Shown here in pieces: positions 1 through 6,284 of a stretch of 64,000 bases of DNA. The stretch lies in NCBI GenBank assembly GCA_900547105.1, contig URFL01000005.1, forward strand, positions 110,850-174,849, in the 5' to 3' direction. Position numbers and translations under genes: made by a program. The notes below the pieces were generated by a model that worked only from the letters and a program-made list of their open reading frames with translations, was not told the origin of the DNA and did no database searches. Position 1 is the first letter of the stretch. Each line of letters starts with the position of its first letter. The stretch is from an uncultured Oscillospiraceae bacterium (GTDB lineage: Bacteria; Bacillota; Clostridia; Oscillospirales; Acutalibacteraceae).

Positions 1-261
1 TTTCACCGCGTTGGCGTTGGCACCGGGGGTGTTGAACACCACGATGCCCTTTTCGCTGCACGCATCGATCGGGATGTTGTTGACACCCGCGCCCGCACGA
101 GCGATAGCGCACAGATTTTCCGGCAGCTCCATATCGTGCATGGACGCCGAACGCACCATGATACCGTCGGGATTTTCCACTTCGGTGCTCACGGTGTAAC
201 GGTTTTTGTCAAACCGCTCGGTGCCGCAAACGGCAATTTTGTTCAAAGTCAGAATATTCAT
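1..261 (-). CDS. serA: D-3-phosphoglycerate dehydrogenase, N-terminal part (cut by window edge)
   Basis: This would oxidise 3-phosphoglycerate with NAD as the first committed step of serine synthesis in the cytoplasm. Only the first 87 codons are present; the gene continues beyond base 1. The readable N-terminus (MNILTLNKIA...) continues into a segment with SMHDMELPENLCAIARAGAG and then NNIPID, typical of the substrate-binding domain of 2-hydroxyacid dehydrogenases. The start at 261 is preceded by a GAAAGGG ribosome site. It lies 32 bases after serC on the same strand, so the two serine genes form an operon. The assignment rests on the N-terminal domain plus the serC linkage; another hydroxyacid dehydrogenase is possible but unlikely. 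Confidence 0.88.
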   Translation of the reverse strand, partial: MNILTLNKIAVCGTERFDKNRYTVSTEVENPDGIMVRSASMHDMELPENLCAIARAGAGVNNIPIDACSEKGIVVFNTPGANANAVK

Positions 262-293
262 AATAGCAGTAACCCTTTCTTGCCAGACGGACA

Positions 294-1379
294 TCAGCCG
301 TTGGCTTTTTCAAACGCGGTCATAAAGGCGACCAGTTTCTCCACGCCTTCGATCGGCATAGCATTGTAGATAGAGGCGCGCATACCGCCCACCGTGCGGT
401 GACCCTTCAGGTTGACAAAGCCGGCCTCGGTCGATTCTTTAACAAACTTGGCATCCAGCTCGTCGTTGCCGGTCACAAACGGAATGTTCATCAGCGAGCG
501 ATCCTCTTTGACAACGGTACCCTTGAACAGCTTGGAGTTGTCCAGGAAATCGTAGATCAGCGCGGCTTTTTTCTCGTTGATCTCTTTCATCTTTTCCAGA
601 CCGCCGATGTCGTTTTTCAGCCACTCCAGCACCAGCTTGCAGATGTAGATGGTGTAGCAGGGCGGGGTGTTGAACATCGAGCCGTTGTCGGCGTGGGTCT
701 GATAATTGAACATGGTGGGGGTGATCTCCTGCGCGTGACCGATCAGATCCTCGCGCACGATCACGACCGTCAGACCGGCCGGCGCCATGTTCTTCTGCGC
801 GCCCGCATACAGCAGACCGAATTTGGACACATCGATCGGTTCAGACAGGATGCAGGAAGAAATATCCGCCACCAGCGGCACATTGCCGGTTTCCGGCAGG
901 GTGTGATATTTGGTGCCGTAGATGGTGTTGTTCATGCAGATGTGGAAATAGTCGGCATCCTTGGTGAAGGTAGCCGGATCCAGCTTCGGGATATAGGAGA
1001 AGGTCTTATCCTTAGAACTCGCCACCACATTGGCTTCGCCATAGCGCGCCGCTTCTTTATACGCTTTGGTCGCCCACTGGCCGGTCAGCACATAGTCGGC
1101 TTTGCCGCTGCCGGTCATCAGGTTCAGCGGCACCATCGCGAACTGGGACGACGCGCCGCCCTGCAGGAACAGCACCTTATAGTTATCCGGAATGTTCATC
1201 ACTTCGCGCAGCAGCGCTTCGCATTCTTTGATGATCCCGTCATACACTTTGGAACGGTGGGACATTTCCATAACCGACTGGCCGGAGCCCTTGTAATCCA
1301 ACATTTCTGCTGCCGCCGTCTGCAAAACCTTTTCCGGCAGCATCGAAGGACCCGCCGAAAAATTGTACACTCTTGCCAT
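294..1379 (-). CDS. serC: Phosphoserine aminotransferase
   Basis: A PLP enzyme (361 aa) that transaminates 3-phosphohydroxypyruvate with glutamate to phosphoserine, the second step of serine synthesis. The N-terminus MARVYNFSAGPSMLPEKV is diagnostic of SerC; FLQGGASSQFAMVP supplies the phosphate/PLP loop, and LYAGAQKNMAPAGLTVV carries the Schiff-base lysine (AQKN). Length matches the family. The start at 1379 is chosen over an ATG 18 bases upstream because GGAGG sits 8 bases before it and the family begins with MARVYNFS. It precedes serA, and both are served by the promoter at 1425-1453. Confidence 0.97.
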   Translation of the reverse strand: MARVYNFSAGPSMLPEKVLQTAAAEMLDYKGSGQSVMEMSHRSKVYDGIIKECEALLREVMNIPDNYKVLFLQGGASSQFAMVPLNLMTGSGKADYVLTGQWATKAYKEAARYGEANVVASSKDKTFSYIPKLDPATFTKDADYFHICMNNTIYGTKYHTLPETGNVPLVADISSCILSEPIDVSKFGLLYAGAQKNMAPAGLTVVIVREDLIGHAQEITPTMFNYQTHADNGSMFNTPPCYTIYICKLVLEWLKNDIGGLEKMKEINEKKAALIYDFLDNSKLFKGTVVKEDRSLMNIPFVTGNDELDAKFVKESTEAGFVNLKGHRTVGGMRASIYNAMPIEGVEKLVAFMTAFEKANG

Positions 1380-1424
1380 AACCAAAACCTCCATCAAATA
1401 CTTGGGAATTTGTTAATTGGTAAT

Positions 1425-1453
1425 ATTGTACTCTTTTGACGAAAGATAGTCAA
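1425..1453 (-). promoter_or_regulatory. Promoter of serC-serA
   Basis: On the minus strand TTGACT (1448-1453) is followed after 17 bases by TACAAT (1425-1430), about 45 bases before the serC start. A good sigma-A match. A 14-bp palindrome lies immediately upstream. Confidence 0.65.
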
Positions 1454-1467
1454 TGTGCAATTGCACA
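1454..1467. promoter_or_regulatory. Perfect 14-bp palindrome between divergent operons (operator candidate)
   Basis: TGTGCAATTGCACA is a perfect inverted repeat. It abuts the -35 box of serC and lies about 50 bases upstream of the hydrogenase-module promoter, so a dimeric regulator here could affect either operon. Function is inferred from position and symmetry only. Confidence 0.4.
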
Positions 1468-1517
1468 GAATTTCAAAAAAATTTCCGGTGTCGCCCACCG
1501 GCAATTTGTAATTTTGC

Positions 1518-1546
1518 TTGCATTTCAAACGAGGAAACGATATAAT
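1518..1546 (+). promoter_or_regulatory. Promoter of the DRTGG/hydrogenase operon
   Basis: TTGCAT (1518-1523), 17-base spacer, perfect TATAAT (1541-1546), 45 bases upstream of the first gene. The -35 box matches only its first three bases, so activation may be needed. Confidence 0.55.
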
Positions 1547-1591
1547 ATGGTTAATTTATCAAAAAACTTTGCACAAGAAAGGACAAAAGCT

Positions 1592-1945
1592 ATGATGACG
1601 GTGGAAGATGTCCGGCGTATTTTGCGCGCCGAGCTGGTGTGCGGCGACGAAAAGCGCCAAACCGAGGTCCATAACGCCTGCGGCAGCGATATGATGAGCG
1701 ATGTGCTGGCATTTGTGAAAGACCAGTCGGTGCTGCTCACGGGGCTGGTCAATCCGCAGGTGATCCGCACCGCGGAAATGATGGATATGGTCTGTATCGT
1801 GTTCGTGCGCGGCAAAGAGCCGTCGCCGGATATGATCGCGCTGGCAGAAGAGCGCGGCATTGTGCTGATGACCACACCGCTGCGTATGTTCACCGCCTGC
1901 GGGCTGCTGTATGCTGGCGGACTCAGCGGCGGCGAAGACAGCTGA
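1592..1945 (+). CDS. DRTGG-domain protein
   Basis: A small cytoplasmic protein (117 aa). It fits the DRTGG fold found next to clostridial hydrogenase genes: an N-terminal MTVEDVRRILRAEL helix, then SDMMSDVLAFVKDQSVLLTG followed by VRTAEMMD-like and VCIVFVRGKEPS segments. The biochemical role is not established; a ligand-binding or regulatory job is generally assumed. The start at 1592 follows GAAAGGA; longer in-frame starts lie upstream of the promoter. First gene of five closely packed genes ending with a PHP protein; a second, shorter DRTGG-like gene flanks the hydrogenase-like gene at 3714. Confidence 0.75.
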   Translation: MMTVEDVRRILRAELVCGDEKRQTEVHNACGSDMMSDVLAFVKDQSVLLTGLVNPQVIRTAEMMDMVCIVFVRGKEPSPDMIALAEERGIVLMTTPLRMFTACGLLYAGGLSGGEDS

Positions 1946-1964
1946 CGGCGGGAGGATAAGCAAC

Positions 1965-2384
1965 ATGGGGATTCATTTGCATTATGTCGTCCCCGGGGAC
2001 GATTTTACCCAAGCGGGCGCGGCCTCCGGCGCGGTGAAATCCAAGCTGAAACAACTGGGGTTTGACGCCCAGGTCATTCGCCGGGTGGCGATCGCGATGT
2101 ACGAAGCCGAGATCAACATGGTCATCCACGCCGGCGGCGGCGAGGCGGATATTGATATTCAGCCGGATCGCATCGTGATGGTGCTGACCGATCACGGCCC
2201 CGGTATTCCGGATATCGACCAGGCGATGCAGGAGGGCTGGTCCACCGCTCCCGACCAGGTGCGGTCGCTCGGATTCGGCGCCGGTATGGGGCTGCCGAAC
2301 ATTAAAAAATACACCGATCAATTGCAGATCGACACCGCCATTGGGCAAGGCACCTGCATGACCATGGCGGTTACCGTGGCGTAA
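1965..2384 (+). CDS. HATPase-domain anti-sigma-factor-like ATP-binding protein
   Basis: A 139-aa protein with the Bergerat ATP-binding fold of the RsbW/SpoIIAB family. Visible motifs are the N-box-like helix AIAMYEAEINMVIHA, the G1 box LTDHGPGIPD and the glycine-rich lid GFGAGMGLPNIKKYTD. It lacks any dimerisation/phospho-acceptor domain, so it is not a complete histidine kinase. Members of this family bind or phosphorylate partner proteins. It starts 19 bases after the DRTGG gene behind GGGAGG and immediately precedes the hydrogenase-like gene, a recurrent clostridial order that suggests it relays a signal from that protein. The partner is unknown. Confidence 0.82.
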   Translation: MGIHLHYVVPGDDFTQAGAASGAVKSKLKQLGFDAQVIRRVAIAMYEAEINMVIHAGGGEADIDIQPDRIVMVLTDHGPGIPDIDQAMQEGWSTAPDQVRSLGFGAGMGLPNIKKYTDQLQIDTAIGQGTCMTMAVTVA

Positions 2385-2434
2385 ACAGTGGACCCCGCTG
2401 CCCCGGCAGCGGGAACATGGAGGAGTGTCCGTTT

Positions 2435-3727
2435 ATGGAACGATATTTTCACTCCGTCACGCTGGACAAAAACAAGTGTGTGGGGTGTACCAACTGCATC
2501 AAACGCTGTCCCACCCAAGCCATTCGTGTGCGGGGCGGCAAAGCGCAGATCATGACCGAACGCTGCATCGACTGCGGCGAATGCATCCGCGTGTGCCCGC
2601 ACCACGCCAAAAAGGCGCGGCACGACACGCTGGACAAATGCAAGGAATTTGCCTATACCGTGGCGCTGCCCGCCCCCGCTTTGTACGGTCAGTTCAACCG
2701 GCTGGACGATATTGACGTGGTGCTGACCGGATTGCAGGCACTGGGATTTGACGAGGTATTCGAGGTGTCGCGCGCCGCCGAGATCGTGTCGGACGCGACT
2801 CGGATGCTGATGAACGACGGCAAGCTGAAAAAGCCGGTCATCAGCTCGGCCTGTCCGGCGGTGGTACGGTTGATTCGGGTGCGGTTTCCCGATTTGTGCG
2901 ACCATGTGCTGCCGCTGAAATCGCCGATGGAGGTGGCCGCCATGCTGGCGCGCCGACAGGCCGTCGCCAACAGCGGGCTGGCGCCCGAACAAATCGGCGT
3001 GTTCTTTATTTCGCCCTGTGCCGCCAAGGTGACCGACGCACGCAGCCCCATCGGCATTGATTCGTCCGAGGTGGATGGCGTGTTGGCGATCAGCGATATC
3101 TATCCGGCGCTGCTGGGCAAGATGAACAAGCTGGAGCAAACCGCGCCGCTGTCCCATTCCGGCATCATCGGGGTGAGCTGGTCGTATATCGGCGGCGAGG
3201 CGGCAGGGTTGCTGAACGAAAATCATCTGGCAGCGGACGGCATCGACAACGTGATCAAGGTGTTGGAAGAGCTGGAGGATGAAAAGCTGCAGGAGCTGGA
3301 TTTTATCGAGCTGAACGCGTGCGCGGGCGGGTGTGTCGGCGGCATTTTCACCGCCGAGAACGGCTACGCCGCGCGGGCACGGATCAAGCGGCTGCGCAAA
3401 TATCTGCCGGTATCCTGCAACCGGCTGTCGGATGCCGGTTCCACCGCCTGTATGGATTGGGTGCACCCGCTGGAGTATTCGCCGGTGATGAAGCTGGCGG
3501 ACAACGTGACCGAAGCGATGCGGCTGATGCAGGAGGCGGACGACATCGGCGACCGTTTGCCAAAGCTGGATTGCGGCGCGTGCGGCGCGCCCACCTGTCG
3601 GGCACTGGCGGAGGATGTCGCCAAAGGATTGGCGCGGGATACCGATTGCATCTTTTTGATGCGGCAGGAGATCCAGCGCATTGCCAAACAACTGTCTACA
3701 TTGAGGGATAACCATGACGATACATGA
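2435..3727 (+). CDS. [FeFe]-hydrogenase-like protein, putative sensory type
   Basis: A cytoplasmic iron-sulfur protein of 430 aa. Two [4Fe-4S] motifs lie at C15/C18/C21/C25 and C44/C47/C50/C54. The H-cluster domain follows, with all four cluster cysteines: C140 (SSACPAV), C195 (SPCAAKVTDA), C296 and C300 (ELNACAGGCVGG). A C-terminal FeS domain starts at C380 (LDCGACGAPTC). Compared with catalytic HydA (TSCCP, MPCxxKxxE, ExMxCxxGC), the proton-transfer cysteine is Ala, both H-cluster methionines are Ser and Asn, and the second-loop Glu is Asp. Such changes are known in sensory (group C/D) [FeFe]-hydrogenases. The start at 2435 follows GGAGGAG. Neighbours are signalling-type proteins with no NuoE/F-like subunits, which supports H2 or redox sensing rather than bulk H2 turnover (inference). 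Confidence 0.88.
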   Translation: MERYFHSVTLDKNKCVGCTNCIKRCPTQAIRVRGGKAQIMTERCIDCGECIRVCPHHAKKARHDTLDKCKEFAYTVALPAPALYGQFNRLDDIDVVLTGLQALGFDEVFEVSRAAEIVSDATRMLMNDGKLKKPVISSACPAVVRLIRVRFPDLCDHVLPLKSPMEVAAMLARRQAVANSGLAPEQIGVFFISPCAAKVTDARSPIGIDSSEVDGVLAISDIYPALLGKMNKLEQTAPLSHSGIIGVSWSYIGGEAAGLLNENHLAADGIDNVIKVLEELEDEKLQELDFIELNACAGGCVGGIFTAENGYAARARIKRLRKYLPVSCNRLSDAGSTACMDWVHPLEYSPVMKLADNVTEAMRLMQEADDIGDRLPKLDCGACGAPTCRALAEDVAKGLARDTDCIFLMRQEIQRIAKQLSTLRDNHDDT

Positions 3728-4046
3728 TTTGATACAAGCGCTGGAGCTGCGGGTGCTGGTGGAAGGCGATTTGTCCCGTCTGGTCACCGGCGGCAGCTGC
3801 GGCGATCTGCTAAGCTGGGTGATGGGGCGCGCGTTGCCGGATTCGGCATGGATCACCGTGATGGGCAATGTGAACGCGGTGGCGGTGGCGGTGCTGGCGG
3901 ATGTCGCGTGCGTGGTGCTGGCAGAGGATGCGCCGCTGGACGATGCCGCCCGCGAAAAAGCGGAAGCCCAAGGCGTGACGATACTGCAAAGCGGGCAATC
4001 TATCTACCGGCTGGCGGTGGCGCTCGGTCGCCTGTTGGGCGAATAA
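3714..4046 (+). CDS. DRTGG-like small protein, paralogue of the first gene of the operon
   Basis: A 110-aa protein overlapping the hydrogenase-like gene by 14 bases and preceded by GAGGG, so it is probably translationally coupled. The pattern MTIHDLIQALELRVLVEGD, then VTGGSCGDLLSWVMG, ITVMGNVNAVAVAVLADVACVVLAED and a closing GVTILQSGQSIYRLA resembles the DRTGG protein at 1592, with a shared vTG..GD.ls..m core. It has no membrane segment or signal peptide. The function is unknown; linkage points to the same redox-signalling module. Confidence 0.68.
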   Translation: MTIHDLIQALELRVLVEGDLSRLVTGGSCGDLLSWVMGRALPDSAWITVMGNVNAVAVAVLADVACVVLAEDAPLDDAAREKAEAQGVTILQSGQSIYRLAVALGRLLGE

Positions 4047-4075
4047 ATAGTATTAGTATATAAGGGGGCGGTCGT

Positions 4076-4816
4076 TTGCGCTATTACTACGATATGCACA
4101 TTCACACGGCGCTGTCCCCCTGCGGCGATGCGGATATGACACCGAACAACGTCGTCGGTATGGCGCAGCTATGCGGACTGGACATTCTCGCGGTAACCGA
4201 CCACAACACCTGCGGCAACTGCGCCGCGGTGATGGAGGTGGGGCAAGCCGCGGGATTGACGGTGCTGCCCGGCATGGAGCTTTGCACCGCGGAAGAAATT
4301 CATGTGGTGTGCCTGTTCCCCGCTTTGTCTGCCGCGCAGGCATTTGAACAGGAGGTGGTGCGCCACCGCCCGGACATCGCCAACCGCCCGGACATTTTCG
4401 GTGAACAGCAGCGGCTGAACGCCCGGGACGAGCTGGTGGGCACCGAACCGGTGCTGCTGTTGACCGCCACCGGATTATCGCTGGAACAGGTGCTGCCGCT
4501 GGCGCGCACCCACGGCGGCACCGCCTTTCCGGCGCATATCGACCGCGATTCGTACAGTGTGCCCGCCGCGCTGGGTGATATTCCGCCGGGCTTCCCCGCG
4601 GTCGAGATTACCGCAGAGGGCGATGTGGCAGCGATGCGGGCAGCGTACCCCGCTATCGAGGGGCTGCCGCTGCTGTGCAGCTCGGACGCGCACTATCTGC
4701 ATCAGCTGGCGGATGCCGCCGCATGGCTGGAGTTGCCGGATGCAGCGCCCGCCACCGTGATTGCCGCGTTGGACGGTCGCCTCCCCTGCCGATGGGGACG
4801 CACTAAAGAAGAATAA
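4076..4816 (+). CDS. PHP-domain metal-dependent phosphoesterase
   Basis: A PHP-family hydrolase of 246 aa. Metal ligands are visible in MHIHTALSPCGD, VTDHNTCGN, a central PGMELCTAEEIHVV and a late CSSDAHYLHQL. Relatives cleave phosphoester bonds in nucleotides or small phosphates; the substrate here is unknown. The start is TTG at 4076, behind GGGGG with 7-base spacing; an internal ATG at 4094 would delete the residues leading into the first metal motif and has no ribosome site. Last gene of the hydrogenase-like module. PHP genes are regularly found in clostridial hydrogenase loci. Confidence 0.83.
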   Translation: MRYYYDMHIHTALSPCGDADMTPNNVVGMAQLCGLDILAVTDHNTCGNCAAVMEVGQAAGLTVLPGMELCTAEEIHVVCLFPALSAAQAFEQEVVRHRPDIANRPDIFGEQQRLNARDELVGTEPVLLLTATGLSLEQVLPLARTHGGTAFPAHIDRDSYSVPAALGDIPPGFPAVEITAEGDVAAMRAAYPAIEGLPLLCSSDAHYLHQLADAAAWLELPDAAPATVIAALDGRLPCRWGRTKEE

Positions 4817-4889
4817 CCGACCATATAGAAACGTCATCGGCCGCACGGACAAAGCGCGTTTTTCTTTTAGAAAAAATACGATTTTATTC

Positions 4890-4918
4890 TTGACACGCGG
4901 CGAAGTTTGTGGTATAGT
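4890..4918 (+). promoter_or_regulatory. Promoter of tRNA-Tyr
   Basis: Perfect TTGACA (4890-4895), 17-base spacer, TATAGT (4913-4918), 19 bases before the tRNA. Confidence 0.8.
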
Positions 4919-4937
4919 TAGTCCTGCTGTTCGACAT

Positions 4938-5022
4938 GGGGGAATTCCCGAGCGGCCAAAGGGGGCAGACTGTAAATCTGTTGTCACTGACTTCGGTGGT
5001 TCGAATCCACCTTCCCCCACCA
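4938..5022 (+). tRNA. tRNA-Tyr (anticodon GTA)
   Basis: The acceptor stem pairs GGGGGAA (4938-4944) with TTCCCCC (5012-5018), followed by an encoded ACCA. The anticodon stem (GCAGA/TCTGT) holds the loop CTGTAAA with GTA at 4972-4974. The T arm is GGTGG-TTCGAAT-CCACC (4995-5011). The long variable region between anticodon and T arms is the class II form expected of bacterial tRNA-Tyr. Confidence 0.96.
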
Positions 5023-5024
5023 AA

Positions 5025-5061
5025 AATCGACAAGCATCGCAAGATGTTTGTCGATTTTTTG
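5025..5061 (+). terminator. Terminator after tRNA-Tyr
   Basis: A 14-bp stem beginning AATCGACAAGC with a four-base loop, closed by its complement (one G-T pair), then a T-rich tail. Confidence 0.8.
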
Positions 5062-5106
5062 CTTTTTTTGCTCTTCTCTTTTCATTATTTTCCGCTGTCG
5101 ATTTTT

Positions 5107-5130
5107 GCAAGGCTTTGCCTTGCTTTTTTT
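5107..5130 (+). terminator. Second terminator downstream of tRNA-Tyr
   Basis: A perfect 7-bp stem GCAAGGC/GCCTTGC with a TTT loop and a run of seven T. Its T-run overlaps the possible -35 of the next promoter. Confidence 0.75.
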
Positions 5131-5147
5131 ATTTTAGAAAGTATAAT
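5120..5147 (+). promoter_or_regulatory. Promoter candidate for the acidic-protein operon
   Basis: TTGCTT (5120-5125), 16-base spacer, perfect TATAAT (5142-5147). It implies a leader of about 120 bases before the gene at 5275. Confidence 0.5.
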
Positions 5148-5168
5148 GAAACATGGACGGTGTTTTAT

Positions 5169-5231
5169 ATGAACAAAAGCCGCAAAAGTATATCAACTGT
5201 ACTGTCTTTTTCCTCCCGATTGCTTTTGTGA
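5169..5231 (+). other. Possible 20-codon leader peptide
   Basis: An ATG at 5169 opens a 20-residue frame ending in TGA at 5229-5231, inside the hairpin described next. There is no clear ribosome-binding site. It is listed because promoter, short frame, terminator-like hairpin and gene occur in that order, as in an attenuator. Coding is unproven. Confidence 0.25.
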
Positions 5232-5243
5232 TCGGGATTTTTT
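5215..5243 (+). terminator. Terminator-like hairpin in the leader of the acidic-protein operon
   Basis: Stem CCCGAT/ATCGGG with a 10-base loop, followed by A and a run of seven T. It lies between the promoter at 5120 and the gene at 5275, so it could attenuate that operon. Confidence 0.5.
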
Positions 5244-5274
5244 TATTGTATTCAACGATAAGGAGGAACCCCGC

Positions 5275-6255
5275 ATGGGATGGGACGATATGTTTGATTT
5301 TAACGGCGACGGCAGCATTGACTTGGGCGAAGCTTTGATCGGGTACAAGGTCGTCAACGACGCCTTGGACAACTTACGGGGGGATGCCGACCTCTACGAC
5401 GAAGACGACGATTGGCGGGATTTTTGCGAGGATGGGTCGGATTATGATCTGGATCCCCAAGATTTCTCGTCCGAGGAGGAATACGAAAAGGCGCTGGAGC
5501 AGGCGCGCGAAGCATGGAAGGCGCCCTATCGGGATAACCCGCCGATGGGCGTTGACCCGGACCTTTACGACACCGAGGACGAATATCTGGAAGCGGTGGA
5601 GGACGCCCAAGACGAGTGGCGGGAAGAGTGTGACGATCTTTTTCGAGAATCGTTCACCCCCGACGATTTTGAATCCAAAGAAGACTATGTCGCGGCATTG
5701 GAAGAGACCATTCGCACCGCGAAAGAAGCGTGGAACACGGATGACCAGGCGGCCGCCGACATTCGTGGCGAAAGCCCTGATTTTCAAAGGGAGATGGCGG
5801 ACATTCCTCTGCCGGAAATCCCCCCGCCGGTGCCGGTGGAACCGGCACCGGACCCGTTACAGCCGGACACCCGCGAGGGGGTATCCTCCCTTTGCGGGGT
5901 ATTGTTTGATGGCACCGGTCATCCGTACAGTTATCTGACCGGTGGGCTTTTCGTGCGGGTGGGTGACAAGGTGGTGGTTCCCGTTGGAGAAAAAGGCAAG
6001 GAAACCATTGCCGAGGTAGTCTGGGTGGCGCAAAGTCGCCGGGACTACGCTCCCTATCCGGCGAGCGTCACCAAGGCTATTTGCAAAAGATTCACGCCCC
6101 CGTCGTGCCGCGTGGTCTGTCCTATTCTCGGGCGGGAGGTCACACCGGAGGAATGCTATGAAGCAGCCGGCACAGAGTGCTGCCATCCGATGCCACTCAT
6201 TTATACCCACGCTCTCAACGGCACGCCCTATTGCCCGGGCTATCCCCGGCGCTGA
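5275..6255 (+). CDS. Acidic repeat protein with EF-hand-like loop and cysteine-rich C-terminus; function unknown
   Basis: No known function is recognised. The 326-aa product starts with a calcium-loop-like motif (DFNGDGSIDLGEA, residues 8-20). A strongly acidic region follows, with three imperfect repeats of about 30-45 residues: EEEYEKALEQAREAW, EDEYLEAVEDAQDEW and KEDYVAALEETIRTAKEAW. After a proline-rich linker (PLPEIPPPVPVEPAP) comes a beta-rich domain (GGLFVRVGDKVVVPVG...IAEVVWV) that loosely recalls the PriA N-terminal fold, then CPILGREVTPEECYEAAGTECC, a likely metal site. There is no signal peptide, so it is probably cytoplasmic. AAGGAGG precedes the start. First gene of a run ending with the MATE exporter. 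Confidence 0.8.
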   Translation: MGWDDMFDFNGDGSIDLGEALIGYKVVNDALDNLRGDADLYDEDDDWRDFCEDGSDYDLDPQDFSSEEEYEKALEQAREAWKAPYRDNPPMGVDPDLYDTEDEYLEAVEDAQDEWREECDDLFRESFTPDDFESKEDYVAALEETIRTAKEAWNTDDQAAADIRGESPDFQREMADIPLPEIPPPVPVEPAPDPLQPDTREGVSSLCGVLFDGTGHPYSYLTGGLFVRVGDKVVVPVGEKGKETIAEVVWVAQSRRDYAPYPASVTKAICKRFTPPSCRVVCPILGREVTPEECYEAAGTECCHPMPLIYTHALNGTPYCPGYPRR

Positions 6256-6284
6256 TCCACACCACATTTTCAGGAGGAATGGTC

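Noticed and set aside
4936..5172. Coding frames across the tRNA-Tyr gene
   Set aside because: The tRNA is unambiguous and has its own promoter and terminator; no ribosome site precedes these frames.
5153..5338. A 61-codon frame with a hydrophobic middle upstream of the acidic-protein gene
   Set aside because: It lacks a ribosome site, runs through the hairpin and overlaps the well-supported start at 5275 in another frame.
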